64,000 nucleotides of DNA from Pedobacter duraquae (GCF_004362245.1 NZ_SNWM01000003.1:186001-250000), one strand, 5' to 3'; shown: positions 1 to 9,205, counted from the first letter of the stretch. Notes: a model not told the origin generated them from the letters alone. Numbers and translations: made by a program.

Positions 1-386
1 TCGGGTTATCACAATTACATCAATTACGTGGGCGAGTAGGGCGGGGTGCAGAACAGTCTTTCTGTATCCTGATGTCTGGTCAGAAGTTGAGTAAAGAAGG
101 TAAGCTTAGGCTGGATACCATGGTAAAAACTACTAATGGTTTTGAGATCTCTGAGATTGACCTGCAATTGCGGGGGCCGGGTGATCTTGCCGGTACACAG
201 CAAAGTGGTGTGCTAGACTTAAAGCTCGCAGACCTGGTTAAAGATCAGGTAATCCTACAGGAAGCACGCAACATGGTTAAGGATATCTTCGAAGAAGACC
301 CCATGCTTGAGTTGCCAAGAAATAGCTTGTTAAGTGCCTTTCTCAGGAGAAAAAACCAGGGAATCAGCTTTGATAAAATCTCTTAA
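1..386 (+). CDS. recG: ATP-dependent DNA helicase RecG, C-terminal part (5' truncated)
   Basis: The reading frame is open from the first bases of the window (frame starting at base 3), so the gene begins upstream and only about 127 codons are visible. The first residues contain QLRGRVGRG, which is helicase motif VI of RecG/superfamily 2. They are followed by the RecG C-terminal segment with FEISEIDLQLRGPGDLAGTQQ (partly conserved as the RGPG-(D/E)-GTxQSG signature). RecG remodels stalled replication forks and Holliday junctions in the cytoplasm. An internal ATG at 72 is not the true start, because the motif VI coding lies before it. The stop codon shares TTAA with the stop of the convergent serine hydrolase gene. 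Confidence 0.95.
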   Translation, partial: GLSQLHQLRGRVGRGAEQSFCILMSGQKLSKEGKLRLDTMVKTTNGFEISEIDLQLRGPGDLAGTQQSGVLDLKLADLVKDQVILQEARNMVKDIFEEDPMLELPRNSLLSAFLRRKNQGISFDKIS

Positions 387-1594
387 TCTTCATCGCTTCC
401 AGGTAAGGATCCGTTGCCTGAGTAGGCACCCTTGCGGATAACCGGCATCTTCAGGTATTTAAATAAATCGTCCAGATGCACAAGGCTTCCATTGGTTAAG
501 TTGCCGAGAAAAACCACAACGATATTTTTATCCAGATCACGTACATAGATGTGTCTGAATCCATGCCACCATCCGGTGTGGTAAACAACTTTACGGCCGT
601 TTTCGCCATCAAAGATCCTCCATCCGTATCCGTAGTTGAAGTGCCCATTAATGGCTTTGTTTCTGCCAACATATGCAGAGTCCAGGCTAGCTTGTTTTAA
701 AAGGCGACCTTTTCTTAATGCATTATCATAGAGTACAAGGTCATGTATTGTACTGTAGATTCCCTTGTCACCCACAGGGCCATCAAGGAAGTTCTGTACT
801 ACAGAATATCTCCAGGTACGGTCGTGACCCACCACATCAACAGGGATTTTAGGATATACAGTGGTAGAATATACGTGAGTATGTTTCATCCCGGCAGGTT
901 TGAAAACATTGGTCATCATGTAATCTGAATACGGCTTGCCGGTTATTTTCTCAATGATCGCACCAAGTACCATGAAGTTGGAGTTATTGTAGTGGAAGCG
1001 GGTATCTGGTGCAGCATATCTGGCAGGTTTATATTCTGCAATAAGTCGCATCACGTCCATATTGCTCATTGGCTTTTTCTTTTCTTTCCAGATGCCGTCA
1101 GTAAAGTATACGTAGTTCATCATACCACTGCGGTGTGACAGGAGTAGCCTTACGGTAATACCGTCATAAGGGAAATCAGGAAAGAACTTTTTAACGTTGT
1201 CATCCAGAGATAATTTCTTTTGTTCGATGAGCTGCATAATAGCAACGCCTGTAAATGTTTTTGTTACTGAGGCGAGCTCAAACTCTGAATCGATTTTCAG
1301 GCTGTCGCGGTGCAGGTAATCCGCCCAGCCGATTGCTTTTTGATAAATGATTTTGCCGTCTTTTGCGACCAGCATATTGCCATTAAATCCAAATTTTTTA
1401 TGTAAGTTATCTACAAAGTTGGCAATGAATTTATCTCCTTTTTCGGGATTATACACGAGCATAAGGCTATCGGCCTTATCATCATTTACGGTTCTTACTT
1501 TTGGGTCGGCGATTTTTTTGTTATTGGCATTGGTACAGGCAGCAAAAAGAAAGGTGACCATGGAAGCCACCACAAAAAAGTTACGATATATCAT
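383..1594 (-). CDS. Serine hydrolase of the beta-lactamase/D-Ala-D-Ala peptidase-like family (lipoprotein)
   Basis: A 403-residue secreted hydrolase. A hydrophobic signal ends in a lipobox-like LFAAC (Cys20), predicting a lipid-anchored periplasmic or outer-membrane protein. The class C beta-lactamase/penicillin-binding fold is supported by SVTK (residues 109-112, catalytic Ser109 and Lys112), YNN (202-204, the YxN tyrosine motif) and HTG (339-341, the KTG-like motif). The family includes esterases, D-aminopeptidases and peptidoglycan peptidases, so the substrate cannot be given. It stands alone: recG converges on it with a 4-bp stop overlap and fumC diverges. It could be called a class C beta-lactamase-related protein, but resistance is not implied. 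Confidence 0.88.
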   Translation of the reverse strand: MIYRNFFVVASMVTFLFAACTNANNKKIADPKVRTVNDDKADSLMLVYNPEKGDKFIANFVDNLHKKFGFNGNMLVAKDGKIIYQKAIGWADYLHRDSLKIDSEFELASVTKTFTGVAIMQLIEQKKLSLDDNVKKFFPDFPYDGITVRLLLSHRSGMMNYVYFTDGIWKEKKKPMSNMDVMRLIAEYKPARYAAPDTRFHYNNSNFMVLGAIIEKITGKPYSDYMMTNVFKPAGMKHTHVYSTTVYPKIPVDVVGHDRTWRYSVVQNFLDGPVGDKGIYSTIHDLVLYDNALRKGRLLKQASLDSAYVGRNKAINGHFNYGYGWRIFDGENGRKVVYHTGWWHGFRHIYVRDLDKNIVVVFLGNLTNGSLVHLDDLFKYLKMPVIRKGAYSGNGSLPGSDED

Positions 1595-1709
1595 GGATAG
1601 GTGTGTTCTGTCTATAAAAGCCCGAAAATTAAGAAATATTACTCCTTTAAACGTAAAAGAGTTTTAAACATTATGATAAGGAACAGCTTTTTCTATGAAG
1701 ATTATACCT

Positions 1710-1717
1710 TAAATTTG
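1710..1717 (+). promoter_or_regulatory. Predicted -7 box (TAAATTTG) of the fumC operon
   Basis: TAAATTTG fits the Bacteroidota -7 consensus TAnnTTTG and lies 19 nt before the fumC ATG. It predicts a short leader. No Shine-Dalgarno sequence is seen in that leader. Confidence 0.6.
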
Positions 1718-1736
1718 TTGCAAACATATAAGAACT

Positions 1737-3134
1737 ATGAGCTTTAGAACTGAACATGATACCATGGGTGAAGTGCAGGTGCCTGCAGATAAATATTGGG
1801 GTGCACAAACTGAGCGTTCACGTAATAACTTTAAGATTGGACCTGAGGCATCGATGCCTAAAGAAATTATACATGCCTTTGGGTATTTGAAAAAAGCAGC
1901 AGCTTTGGCTAATGCTGAACTTGGTGTATTGACACAAGATAAAGCGGAGCTGATTGCAAAGGCCTGTGATGAAATTATTGCCGGACAGTTGGACGAGCAG
2001 TTTCCATTGGTAATCTGGCAAACAGGTTCGGGCACGCAAAGTAACATGAATGCGAACGAGGTGATTGCTTACCGTGCGCACGTGATGAATGGCGGAGCGC
2101 TGGAAGATGAGAAAAAAGTATTACATCCGAACGATGATGTAAATAAGTCACAATCGTCTAACGACACGTATCCAACGGCAATGCACATTGCAGCTTATAA
2201 GCAAGCTAACGAAGTTACCTTACCTGGACTACAGAAGTTGAGAGACACGTTGGATGCAAAAGCAAAAGAGTTTAGCGAAATCGTAAAAACAGGACGTACG
2301 CATTTTATGGATGCAACGCCGCTCACATTAGGTCAGGAGTTTTCCGGATATGTGCAGATGATCGATAATGGGATTCGTGCGGTAAAGAATGCCCTGGTAA
2401 TGATCGCTGAGCTTGCGCTCGGTGGAACGGCAGTAGGTACCGGATTGAATACTCCGAAAGGATATGACGTACTTGTTGCAGCTAAAATTGCTGAGCTAAC
2501 AGGTTTGCCTTTTGTAACGGCGCCTAATAAATTTGAAGCACTTGCGGCACATGATGCCATGGTAGAATTATCTGGAGCTTACAGACGTGTTGCGGTTTCA
2601 TTGATGAAAGTTGCCAATGATATCAGGATGTTGAGCTCTGGCCCACGTTCAGGTATCGGCGAGATCATCATTCCTGATAATGAACCGGGATCATCTATTA
2701 TGCCAGGAAAAGTAAACCCTACTCAGCCAGAAGCTTTAACGATGGTTTGTGCACAGGTAATGGGAAATGATGTTACTGTGGGTATTGGTGGTAGCAATGG
2801 TCATTTTGAACTGAATGTATTCAAGCCTGTAATTGCAGCAAACGTATTGCAATCTGGTCGTTTGATCGGTGACGCCTGCGTATCATTTACTGATAACTGT
2901 GCAGTAGGTATTTTGCCAAATCTGCCGGAGATCAAAAAACACCTCGAGAACTCATTGATGTTGGTTACCGCATTGAACCCGCACTTAGGTTATGAAAACG
3001 CAGCTAAGATTGCTAAAAAGGCGCATAAAGAAAACAAGACATTGCGTGATGCGGCAGTTGAGCTTGGTTTATTAACCAGCGCACAGTTTAATGAATGGGT
3101 GAAACCAGAAGATATGGTTGGTAGCCTGAAATAG
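1737..3134 (+). CDS. fumC: Fumarate hydratase, class II
   Basis: Catalyses reversible hydration of fumarate to L-malate in the TCA cycle, without an iron-sulfur cluster. At 465 residues it has the normal FumC length. Family motifs are all in place: GSGTQSNMN (97-105), SSNDTYPTA (140-148), TGRTH with the conserved His189, and the signature [11 protein letters not shown] (318-328) on the catalytic loop. It is the first gene of a very tight run: the lipoprotein starts 2 nt after its stop. The ATG start is supported by the -7 box just upstream and by the typical N-terminus ([14 protein letters not shown]). sdhC-sdhA, acting one step earlier in the cycle, lies at the other end of the window. Confidence 0.97.
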   Translation: MSFRTEHDTMGEVQVPADKYWGAQTERSRNNFKIGPEASMPKEIIHAFGYLKKAAALANAELGVLTQDKAELIAKACDEIIAGQLDEQFPLVIWQTGSGTQSNMNANEVIAYRAHVMNGGALEDEKKVLHPNDDVNKSQSSNDTYPTAMHIAAYKQANEVTLPGLQKLRDTLDAKAKEFSEIVKTGRTHFMDATPLTLGQEFSGYVQMIDNGIRAVKNALVMIAELALGGTAVGTGLNTPKGYDVLVAAKIAELTGLPFVTAPNKFEALAAHDAMVELSGAYRRVAVSLMKVANDIRMLSSGPRSGIGEIIIPDNEPGSSIMPGKVNPTQPEALTMVCAQVMGNDVTVGIGGSNGHFELNVFKPVIAANVLQSGRLIGDACVSFTDNCAVGILPNLPEIKKHLENSLMLVTALNPHLGYENAAKIAKKAHKENKTLRDAAVELGLLTSAQFNEWVKPEDMVGSLK

Positions 3135-3136
3135 GA

Positions 3137-3649
3137 ATGATAAAAAGACTTTTTAGGTTTAAGTATGTTGCCTGTCTGTTATTCCTGATCGGTATTGCTG
3201 CGGCCTGCAAACCTTTGCCCAACGTACAGGGCAAGGGTGAAGTGTTTATGCAGGGACTCTGGAATGAAGACAGTGTTGCCAATTCAGCACAGTTGCTGAA
3301 CTATACCCAGCATAAGTTTAAGTTTACCTGCGACTCGTTTTATGTGGAGCTTGTTACGCATTCAAAAGTAAATTACTATGCAGATTCCTGTTTCAATAAA
3401 GGGGTTTGGAAGGAATATGCCAAAGGCGTGTACGAAGTGAGACATGATAGCTTGTTTTTGGAGGGCACATATACCAAGGCGAATTATAAACAGAAAGTGT
3501 CTGGTTGTTATCAGATCGGCAGGTATCTGAAAACCTTCTATGTGCGTTCTAAAACAGCGGAAAAGTTGTTGCTGGAGTCAACCAATGATCAGCGTGAATG
3601 TGCGCTGGTGTTAAAAGAAAAAATTATTTGTACGCCTAAATCATTATAA
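3137..3649 (+). CDS. Uncharacterised lipoprotein, co-transcribed with fumC
   Basis: A 170-residue protein with a signal ending IGIAAAC, a plausible lipobox with Cys24, so probably lipid-anchored in the envelope. The mature part is rich in Tyr, Lys and paired Cys (Cys65, Cys85, Cys123 and others), with alternating hydrophobic residues suggesting a beta-rich fold. I do not recognise a functional domain. It starts 2 nt after fumC and ends 1 nt before the S1/P1 nuclease, so it is almost surely in the same mRNA. Automatic pipelines may name such a protein after fumC because of its position; nothing in it resembles fumarase. Confidence 0.8.
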   Translation: MIKRLFRFKYVACLLFLIGIAAACKPLPNVQGKGEVFMQGLWNEDSVANSAQLLNYTQHKFKFTCDSFYVELVTHSKVNYYADSCFNKGVWKEYAKGVYEVRHDSLFLEGTYTKANYKQKVSGCYQIGRYLKTFYVRSKTAEKLLLESTNDQRECALVLKEKIICTPKSL

Positions 3650-3650
3650 G

Positions 3651-4448
3651 ATGAATATGCTTAAAAAAATAAAGATCAGCCTGCTTGCTATAGGATTGTT
3701 CTATGTACCGCTTCAGGCATCGGCCTGGGGCATTATTGGCCACAGAGTTGTTGGTCAGGTTGCTGACTATTACCTTACTGCCAAAGCGCGTAAAGGTGTG
3801 CAGTCTGTGCTTGGGAGCGAAACATTAGCTATGAGTGCTAACTGGCCTGATTTTATCAAGTCAGACACAGCGTTTAATTACCTGAGCTCATGGCATTATG
3901 TGAATTTGCCAGAAGGCCTGGATCAGAAAGGTGTATTCAATTTCCTGGAGACGGAGAAAACAGCTAATATCTACAATAAGATTCCTGAAATGGTGGCTAC
4001 GCTGAAAAGCTCGAAAAGCACTGCTGCTGAAAAGAAGATGGCTATGCGTTTGTTGGTGCATCTGATGGGCGATTTGCATCAGCCGATGCACACGGCGCGT
4101 AAAGATGATCTTGGTGGTAATAAAGTTACGGTGACCTGGTTTGGCCAGAAGTCCAATCTGCACCGTGTTTGGGACGAGCAGCTGGTAGACTATCAACAAC
4201 TGAGTTACACTGAGTTTGCGGCAGCGGTAAATCATCCGACAGCGGCACAATTGACTGAGTGGCGTGCGGCATCTTTAAAGCAGGATGTTTATGAGTCTTA
4301 CATGCTCTGTAACAAGATTTATGCAACCACTAAGGCTGATGATAAATTGAGCTACAGGTATAATTTTGATTATGCTGATGCATTATACACACAGCTTGCT
4401 AAGGGCGGTGTGCGTTTGGCTGCTTTAATTAACGCTATTTACAAATAA
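3651..4448 (+). CDS. Secreted S1/P1-type zinc nuclease
   Basis: A 265-residue protein with a signal peptide ending at QASA. The mature chain would begin with Trp26, which is right for this family because the N-terminal Trp binds zinc. The full ligand set can be matched: Trp26, His31, Asp66, His82, His137, Asp141, His147, His171 and Asp175 (motifs WGIIGH, WHYVNL, HLMGDLHQPMH and NLHRVWDEQL). The family degrades single-stranded nucleic acids and can remove 3'-phosphates from nucleotides, using three zinc ions. It probably acts in the periplasm or outside for phosphate and nucleoside scavenging. It lies 1 nt after the lipoprotein and 3 nt before the tyrosine phosphatase. Confidence 0.95.
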   Translation: MNMLKKIKISLLAIGLFYVPLQASAWGIIGHRVVGQVADYYLTAKARKGVQSVLGSETLAMSANWPDFIKSDTAFNYLSSWHYVNLPEGLDQKGVFNFLETEKTANIYNKIPEMVATLKSSKSTAAEKKMAMRLLVHLMGDLHQPMHTARKDDLGGNKVTVTWFGQKSNLHRVWDEQLVDYQQLSYTEFAAAVNHPTAAQLTEWRAASLKQDVYESYMLCNKIYATTKADDKLSYRYNFDYADALYTQLAKGGVRLAALINAIYK

Positions 4449-4451
4449 TAT

Positions 4452-4892
4452 ATGAAGGTGTTAATGGTTTGTCTGGGCAATATTTGTCGTTCGCCATTGG
4501 CGGAAGGTATATTCCGCGTTCAGGTAAATGCTGCAGGTTTGGACTGGGAAGTGGCTTCGGCGGGTACTGGCGACTGGCATGTTGGCCATCCACCAGATAG
4601 ACGGGGCATTGCCATGGCGGCAAACTATGGTTATGATATTTCAGCTCAGCGTGCGCAACAATTTAGTGCCCGGATGTTTGATGCCTTTGACCATATCCTG
4701 GTTATGGATAAGAACAATCTTCGAGATGTTTTGAAACTTGCAAAAAATGATGAGCAACGGCGTAAGGTAAAGTTGTTTCTGAATGAGGAACAAGAGGTAA
4801 GGGACCCTTATTTTGACAATGCCCTTTTTGAGCCTGTACTATTGGAAATAGAGGTCAGAAGTAAGCAGTTGATTGCCGAGTTTAGTCGTTGA
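4452..4892 (+). CDS. Low-molecular-weight protein-tyrosine phosphatase
   Basis: A cytoplasmic phosphatase of 146 residues, normal for the family. The phosphate-binding loop CLGNICRS at Cys7 to Arg13 gives the CX5R nucleophile and arginine, and the DPY motif at 118-120 gives the general acid Asp118. It dephosphorylates phosphotyrosine proteins, in many bacteria the tyrosine kinases of polysaccharide export; no such kinase is in the window. It is the last gene of the fumC run, 3 nt after the nuclease, so its expression probably follows central metabolism rather than a capsule locus. Confidence 0.95.
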   Translation: MKVLMVCLGNICRSPLAEGIFRVQVNAAGLDWEVASAGTGDWHVGHPPDRRGIAMAANYGYDISAQRAQQFSARMFDAFDHILVMDKNNLRDVLKLAKNDEQRRKVKLFLNEEQEVRDPYFDNALFEPVLLEIEVRSKQLIAEFSR

Positions 4893-4967
4893 TTTTAAAG
4901 AGGTATAGAAAATATAAAACATTTTTTAGAGCTCCCTGTTGTTCAAGTACATCAAAATCTATAAAAA

Positions 4968-5423
4968 ATGTCAACATCAACAGTAAACACAGAAACATTA
5001 AACGACCTTGTTCAAATCAATAATGACAGAATTGAAGGGTATACAAAAGCTATTGAAGAATTAAAAGCAGAAGACGGTGATTTAAAAGCGCTGTTTGTGA
5101 AAATGATCGGCGAAAGTCATAAGTTGAAATTGGCTTTGGCAACCGAAGTGGAAGTTTTAGGTCAGGATGTAGCTGAGGGTACTACAAATTCAGGTAAGAT
5201 CTACCGCGCATGGATGGACGTTAAAGCTGTTTTTACAGGCCACGATCGTAAAACTGTTTTAAACAACTGCGAAGCCGGCGAAGATGCAGCTCAAAAAGCA
5301 TACAAATCTGCTTTGGAAGAAGATGATCTTTCTGCAAACTTACGTGAATTAATCACAGAACAAAAAGCACAACTTAGAGCTTCTCATGATGAGATCAAAG
5401 CTTTAAGAGATGCACAAGCCTAA
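4968..5423 (+). CDS. DUF2383 (PA2169-type) four-helix-bundle protein
   Basis: A 151-residue soluble protein without signal peptide, almost entirely helical and charged. Pattern and length fit the DUF2383/PA2169 family of ferritin-like four-helix bundles (TLNDLVQINNDRIEGYTKAI at the N-terminus and a central GKIYRAWMDVK). Function is unknown; relatives are often stress-induced. It has its own 75-nt spacer after the phosphatase and ends in a strong terminator, so it is probably a single-gene unit. Confidence 0.88.
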   Translation: MSTSTVNTETLNDLVQINNDRIEGYTKAIEELKAEDGDLKALFVKMIGESHKLKLALATEVEVLGQDVAEGTTNSGKIYRAWMDVKAVFTGHDRKTVLNNCEAGEDAAQKAYKSALEEDDLSANLRELITEQKAQLRASHDEIKALRDAQA

Positions 5424-5442
5424 CTAATTTAGGCAGATATAG

Positions 5443-5475
5443 AGCCCGGTAAGTTTTTGCTTACCGGGCTTTTTT
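5443..5475 (+). terminator. Rho-independent terminator after the DUF2383 gene
   Basis: Perfect 11-bp stem AGCCCGGTAAG / CTTACCGGGCT (5443-5453 with 5460-5470), 6-nt loop, then a run of T. Confidence 0.93.
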
Positions 5476-5603
5476 ATGCCTTAATGTTAAATTTGTTAAG
5501 TGTTCCAATTTCGCACAACAATAACTGCGTTTCACGTAATTTTTTTATTTTATTTGTTTTCAATTTATACTATTGAACATTAGTAACTAATAATGAATTA
5601 AAA

Positions 5604-5904
5604 ATGCACTCTCAAAAAGGTCCGGTTATTCTACTTTTTCTTTCCTTGTTCGTTATTATCGGATCATGAAAAAAAGAAAGTGAATTAAAATTGTCAGAGT
5701 TGAAGTCTGAAGAAATTAAGTTATTGCAATTGTGGTACTCTGCAAATGTAACGCAGATGGTAGCCAATCCATTTCGTACTAAGCAGCCATAATGGACCAG
5801 TATATACGCATAATGGAGTGCTGAATTTGTATTCAGCGCCCTGGAGGAAGCTTGAATTTTGCCCTCTTGATTGGAAGAATATCAAATGGTATTCCCGGTT
5901 ATAG
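5604..5904 (+). pseudogene. Decayed small lipoprotein gene (stop in the lipobox, then a frameshift)
   Basis: From ATG 5604 the frame encodes a hydrophobic signal ending FVIIGS, then TGA at 5667-5669. Read through, the same frame continues (KKESELKLSELKSEEIKLLQ...) to TAA at 5790. TGA sits exactly where a lipobox Cys (TGC or TGT) is expected, so one base change would explain the break. Past 5788 a shifted frame gives plausible coding (HNGPVYTHNGVLNLYSAPW...) up to TAG at 5902-5904. This looks like a lipoprotein of about 100 residues killed by a nonsense change and a frameshift. I recognise no family. It lies in an AT-rich patch next to another orphan gene. A sequencing error or chance are the alternatives. 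Confidence 0.4.
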
Positions 5905-5939
5905 ACAGCTAAATTGTTCATATTAAAAAAGTATAATCA

Positions 5940-6461
5940 ATGAAAAATTATCTGATTTCTTTTTGCCTAATTATGTCCAGCATAATCGCCTTTGCACAAC
6001 AGAAGATTATCGTTGACACAAACGTGGTCGTTACTCTTCCTAATAATTATTTGATATATGAAGATTTAGCATTTCGTGAAAAAACCATAAAGGAATATCA
6101 TTTTGTTATTGAATCCATGTTTAGGAATTCGTTCAAAGTAGATAACACAGTAATTCGCCTTTTTAATAAATCAGGCGAAAGAAAAGATGACATTCTCGCA
6201 AGTACGAAACGTTTATTTGATTACAAATCTCCTCCGTCGGACTACGACCCCGATAGAACTACTGAATATTTGCTGTTTAATGGAAACAAATTTTTATTAG
6301 TCCATTATAGAAACCGTAATAGTGGTCATTTCAAATTAAGTTGCTATAACAGCGATCCGCCAAACCTATTCTTTGGTGATGTAGATTATGTGCTCGGAGA
6401 AAAGGAAAAAGCAAAATCTCTGATTATAGAAATAATGAAAAGTTTGGTGTTTATTAGATAA
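5940..6461 (+). CDS. Uncharacterised secreted protein
   Basis: A 173-residue protein with a clear signal peptide (a hydrophobic stretch ending AFAQQ, cleavage near residue 19-20), so periplasmic or surface located. I recognise no domain in the mature part. Base composition is visibly more AT-rich than the neighbouring genes, and together with the decayed gene just upstream this suggests acquired or fast-evolving DNA. It ends before a strong terminator that separates it from convergent cphA. Confidence 0.7.
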   Translation: MKNYLISFCLIMSSIIAFAQQKIIVDTNVVVTLPNNYLIYEDLAFREKTIKEYHFVIESMFRNSFKVDNTVIRLFNKSGERKDDILASTKRLFDYKSPPSDYDPDRTTEYLLFNGNKFLLVHYRNRNSGHFKLSCYNSDPPNLFFGDVDYVLGEKEKAKSLIIEIMKSLVFIR

Positions 6462-6475
6462 GGCAGTAAATGTTA

Positions 6476-6512
6476 AAGCCTGCAACATCTAAGTGTTGCA
6501 GGCTTCTTTTTT
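6476..6512 (+). terminator. Terminator between the secreted-protein gene and cphA
   Basis: 12-bp stem AAGCCTGCAACA / TGTTGCAGGCTT (6476-6487 with 6494-6505), 6-nt loop, T-rich tail on the + side. Its tail reaches the cphA stop, so it may also help end the opposite transcript. Confidence 0.9.
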
Positions 6513-9126
6513 ATACGCCAAATTCCTTATCCAGATATTCGGATACCTTTCCTATGGCATTGTCTATTGTATTGCTCAGAATTGTGATGAACGAATCAGG
6601 TTTAACCGTAGCCATAATATAACGCAGGCAATCTTCACCGTTGTTGTTGATGATGATTTCCATATTTGGCTTCACTTCGTGGATACCTGCTAGCAACAGA
6701 TCTATCAGTTCCTGTTGCGTACGACCGCGAAGGTATTTCTCCTGACAGATGATAATTCTATCAAACATCTGTGCAGCAATTCTTGCTGTTTCTTTGATAT
6801 CTTCATCTCTCCTATCGCCAGTACCAGAGATTACACCAACGTGCTCCGTTGCTTCAACAGTTTTAAGATAAGCCTTGATGCCATTGAAACCATCTGGATT
6901 ATGGGCGAAATCTACCAGTACTTTGAACTCTTTAAACTTAAAAATATTCATCCTGCCTGGTGTTTGTGCAGCAGAAGGAATAAATGTTTCGAGTGACATG
7001 CGGATATCTTCTGTTTTATAACCGTAAAGGAAGGTAGCAAGCGTAGCGGCGAGTACGTTTTGGATCATGAAGTCGACACTACCACCAAAAGTCAGTGGAA
7101 TATGGGTTACTTTATCTACCCTGATTTTCCAATCTCCTTTTTTAATGGTGATGTAACCGTTTTCATAAATTGCTGCAGTACCGCCTTTTTTGCAATGCTC
7201 AACAATTACAGGATTGTTTTCGTCCATACTGAAGTATGCGACTTTGCAATCTGCAGTTGAGGCAATCCGGATGCAATATTTGTTATCTGCGTTTAGGACG
7301 GCCCAGCCATCTCTTTTTACTGCGCCTATGATTACCGCTTTAACACGGGTAAGATCGTCGAGATTATGGATGTCAGCAATACCCAAATGGTCTTCCTGGA
7401 TATTGGTTACCACACCAATATCACAACGGTTAAATCCTAGGCCTGCACGAAGGATGCCACCGCGGGCAGTTTCCAGGACAGCAAATTCTACGGTAGGATC
7501 TCTCAATATAAATTCCGTACTCACGGGGCCTGTTGTATCACCTTGCATCAACATGGTATTCTGCACGTAGATACCATCTGAAGTGGTATAACCAACCCGC
7601 GTTCCGTTGCTTTTTACGATATGTGCAATCAGCCTTGTTGTTGTTGTTTTACCGTTGGTGCCCGTTACTGCAATAATTGGAATCCTTGCTGATTTACCTG
7701 GAGGGTACAACATATCAATTACCGGAGCGGCTACGTTTCTTGGTAAGCCCTCGCTTGGCGCAAGGTGCATCCTGAATCCCGGAGCAGCGTTAACTTCCAG
7801 CACTACGCCACCGTTTTCTGATAGTGGATGTGTTAGGTTCGGTGCCATAATGTCTATACCGCATATATCAAGGCCAATCACTCTTGAGATCCGTTCGCTG
7901 ATAAATACATTTTGCGGATGCACCAGGTCTGTAACATCAATAGACGTTCCGCCTGTACTGAGGTTAGCGGTAGATTTTAGATATACCACTTCTCCGTTTG
8001 GCACGATGGTTTCCAGGGTGTACTCTTTTTTCTCGAGCAGATCCATTGTGTCGCGATCGACAGTGATTTCTGTTAATACGTTTTCATGACCGTATCCTCT
8101 TCGTGGATCTTCATTTTCCTTGTCGATAAGTTGCTGCACTGTAAGTTGACCATTACCGGTGATGTGTGCAGGTACGCGCAATGCTGCGGCAACCATCTTG
8201 TTGTCAATTACCAGGATCCGGAAATCGTATCCGGTAATGAAGCGCTCGATGATAATTTTGCGAGAATATTGTTTAGCGTAGTCAAACGCTGCTGCAGCTG
8301 CTTCGGCAGTTTTTACGTTGATGGTTGCCCCTTTACCATGATTTCCATCCAGAGGTTTGAATACCAGCGGAAAGCCTACACTTTTTATCGCGGATTCCAG
8401 GTCGTTTACGTCCGAAATGGTTACCCCTTTAGCTACCGGGATTGCTGAATCGATCAGTAAACGCTTAGTCTCGTCCTTATTGCAGGCAATATCTACGGCA
8501 ATGCTGTTAGTGCGTTCGGTCATAGTAGCGCGAAAACGAACCTGGTTTTTACCATAACCGAGTTGTACCAATGAACTTTTATTTAACCTGATCCAAGGTA
8601 TGTCGCGCGCAATAGCCTCATCTACAATAGAGCCCGTACTTGGACCAAGGCGTTCCTGCTCACGCAATTCACGCAGATGCTGGATGTCAAACTCAAGGTC
8701 GTATGTCTGGTTGCTGATGAGTGCCTGGGCTATTTTAACAGATGCTTCGGCAGCATATACACCGGCCTTTTCTTCCAGATAACTGAAAACAACATTATAA
8801 ATGCCGTCGGTTTTTGTCTGGCGCGTGCGGCCAAAACCAGTATCCATACCGGCAAGTGTTTGAATTTCCAGGGCAATGTGTTCGATTACATGACCCATCC
8901 ATGTGCCTTCTTCGATTCTCTCGAGGAAACCTCCGGGATGTCCTTTTGAGCAGCGGTGAGATTGCAGGCTAGGGAGGAGCAGCTCAATGCGTTCGCGGAA
9001 GCCATCTATGAGATTGGTGGGAAGTTGTTCCATCTCTTCCAGATCAAGGCGCATCTGTATTAATTTTTTCCTGTTTATTGACCAAATATTTGGCCCTCTA
9101 AGCACTTGTATCCCTAATATCTTCAT
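6511..9126 (-). CDS. cphA: Cyanophycin synthetase
   Basis: Builds cyanophycin, a poly-aspartate chain with arginine on each side chain, using ATP; the product forms cytoplasmic nitrogen-storage granules. The 871 residues match CphA1: an N-terminal domain (about 1-160), an ATP-grasp domain (about 210-475, with FKPLDGNHGKGA at 257-267 and LEVNAAPG near 443) that adds Asp, and a Mur-ligase-like domain (about 480-871) with an intact P-loop TGTNGKTTT at 488-496 that adds Arg. Both ligase sites look intact, arguing against the single-site CphA2 type. It is divergent from cphB and the isoaspartyl peptidase, so synthesis and breakdown genes share one control region. Confidence 0.96.
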   Translation of the reverse strand: MKILGIQVLRGPNIWSINRKKLIQMRLDLEEMEQLPTNLIDGFRERIELLLPSLQSHRCSKGHPGGFLERIEEGTWMGHVIEHIALEIQTLAGMDTGFGRTRQTKTDGIYNVVFSYLEEKAGVYAAEASVKIAQALISNQTYDLEFDIQHLRELREQERLGPSTGSIVDEAIARDIPWIRLNKSSLVQLGYGKNQVRFRATMTERTNSIAVDIACNKDETKRLLIDSAIPVAKGVTISDVNDLESAIKSVGFPLVFKPLDGNHGKGATINVKTAEAAAAAFDYAKQYSRKIIIERFITGYDFRILVIDNKMVAAALRVPAHITGNGQLTVQQLIDKENEDPRRGYGHENVLTEITVDRDTMDLLEKKEYTLETIVPNGEVVYLKSTANLSTGGTSIDVTDLVHPQNVFISERISRVIGLDICGIDIMAPNLTHPLSENGGVVLEVNAAPGFRMHLAPSEGLPRNVAAPVIDMLYPPGKSARIPIIAVTGTNGKTTTTRLIAHIVKSNGTRVGYTTSDGIYVQNTMLMQGDTTGPVSTEFILRDPTVEFAVLETARGGILRAGLGFNRCDIGVVTNIQEDHLGIADIHNLDDLTRVKAVIIGAVKRDGWAVLNADNKYCIRIASTADCKVAYFSMDENNPVIVEHCKKGGTAAIYENGYITIKKGDWKIRVDKVTHIPLTFGGSVDFMIQNVLAATLATFLYGYKTEDIRMSLETFIPSAAQTPGRMNIFKFKEFKVLVDFAHNPDGFNGIKAYLKTVEATEHVGVISGTGDRRDEDIKETARIAAQMFDRIIICQEKYLRGRTQQELIDLLLAGIHEVKPNMEIIINNNGEDCLRYIMATVKPDSFITILSNTIDNAIGKVSEYLDKEFGV

Positions 9127-9182
9127 TCTAAATTGTTTTTGCGAGGTAAATGTATGTTGCGCTGCCAGCTATAAGGCAAATG

Positions 9183-9205
9183 GCAATAGCGTTTTACACT
9201 ATTGC
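9183..9205. promoter_or_regulatory. Inverted repeat in the cphA/cphB control region
   Basis: GCAATAG (9183-9189) and CTATTGC (9199-9205) are perfect inverted arms, 9 nt apart, 57 nt upstream of the cphA start and in the shared 238-nt spacer with cphB. It could be an operator for either side. The arms are short, so chance is possible. Confidence 0.3.

Noticed and set aside
3137..3649. Naming the small lipoprotein as a fumarate hydratase
   Set aside because: It only follows fumC; none of the fumarase motifs is present and the protein is exported.
5483..5500. TGTTAAATTTGTTAAG, similar to the TGTTAAAA repeat
   Set aside because: The period is 9 nt, not 10, the 8-mers are not identical, and there is no intact gene directly downstream; probably AT-rich chance.
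7607..8089. Long plus-strand open frame opposite cphA
   Set aside because: Lies wholly antisense to conserved CphA coding, with a composition that follows the codon pattern of the real gene; no recognisable protein.
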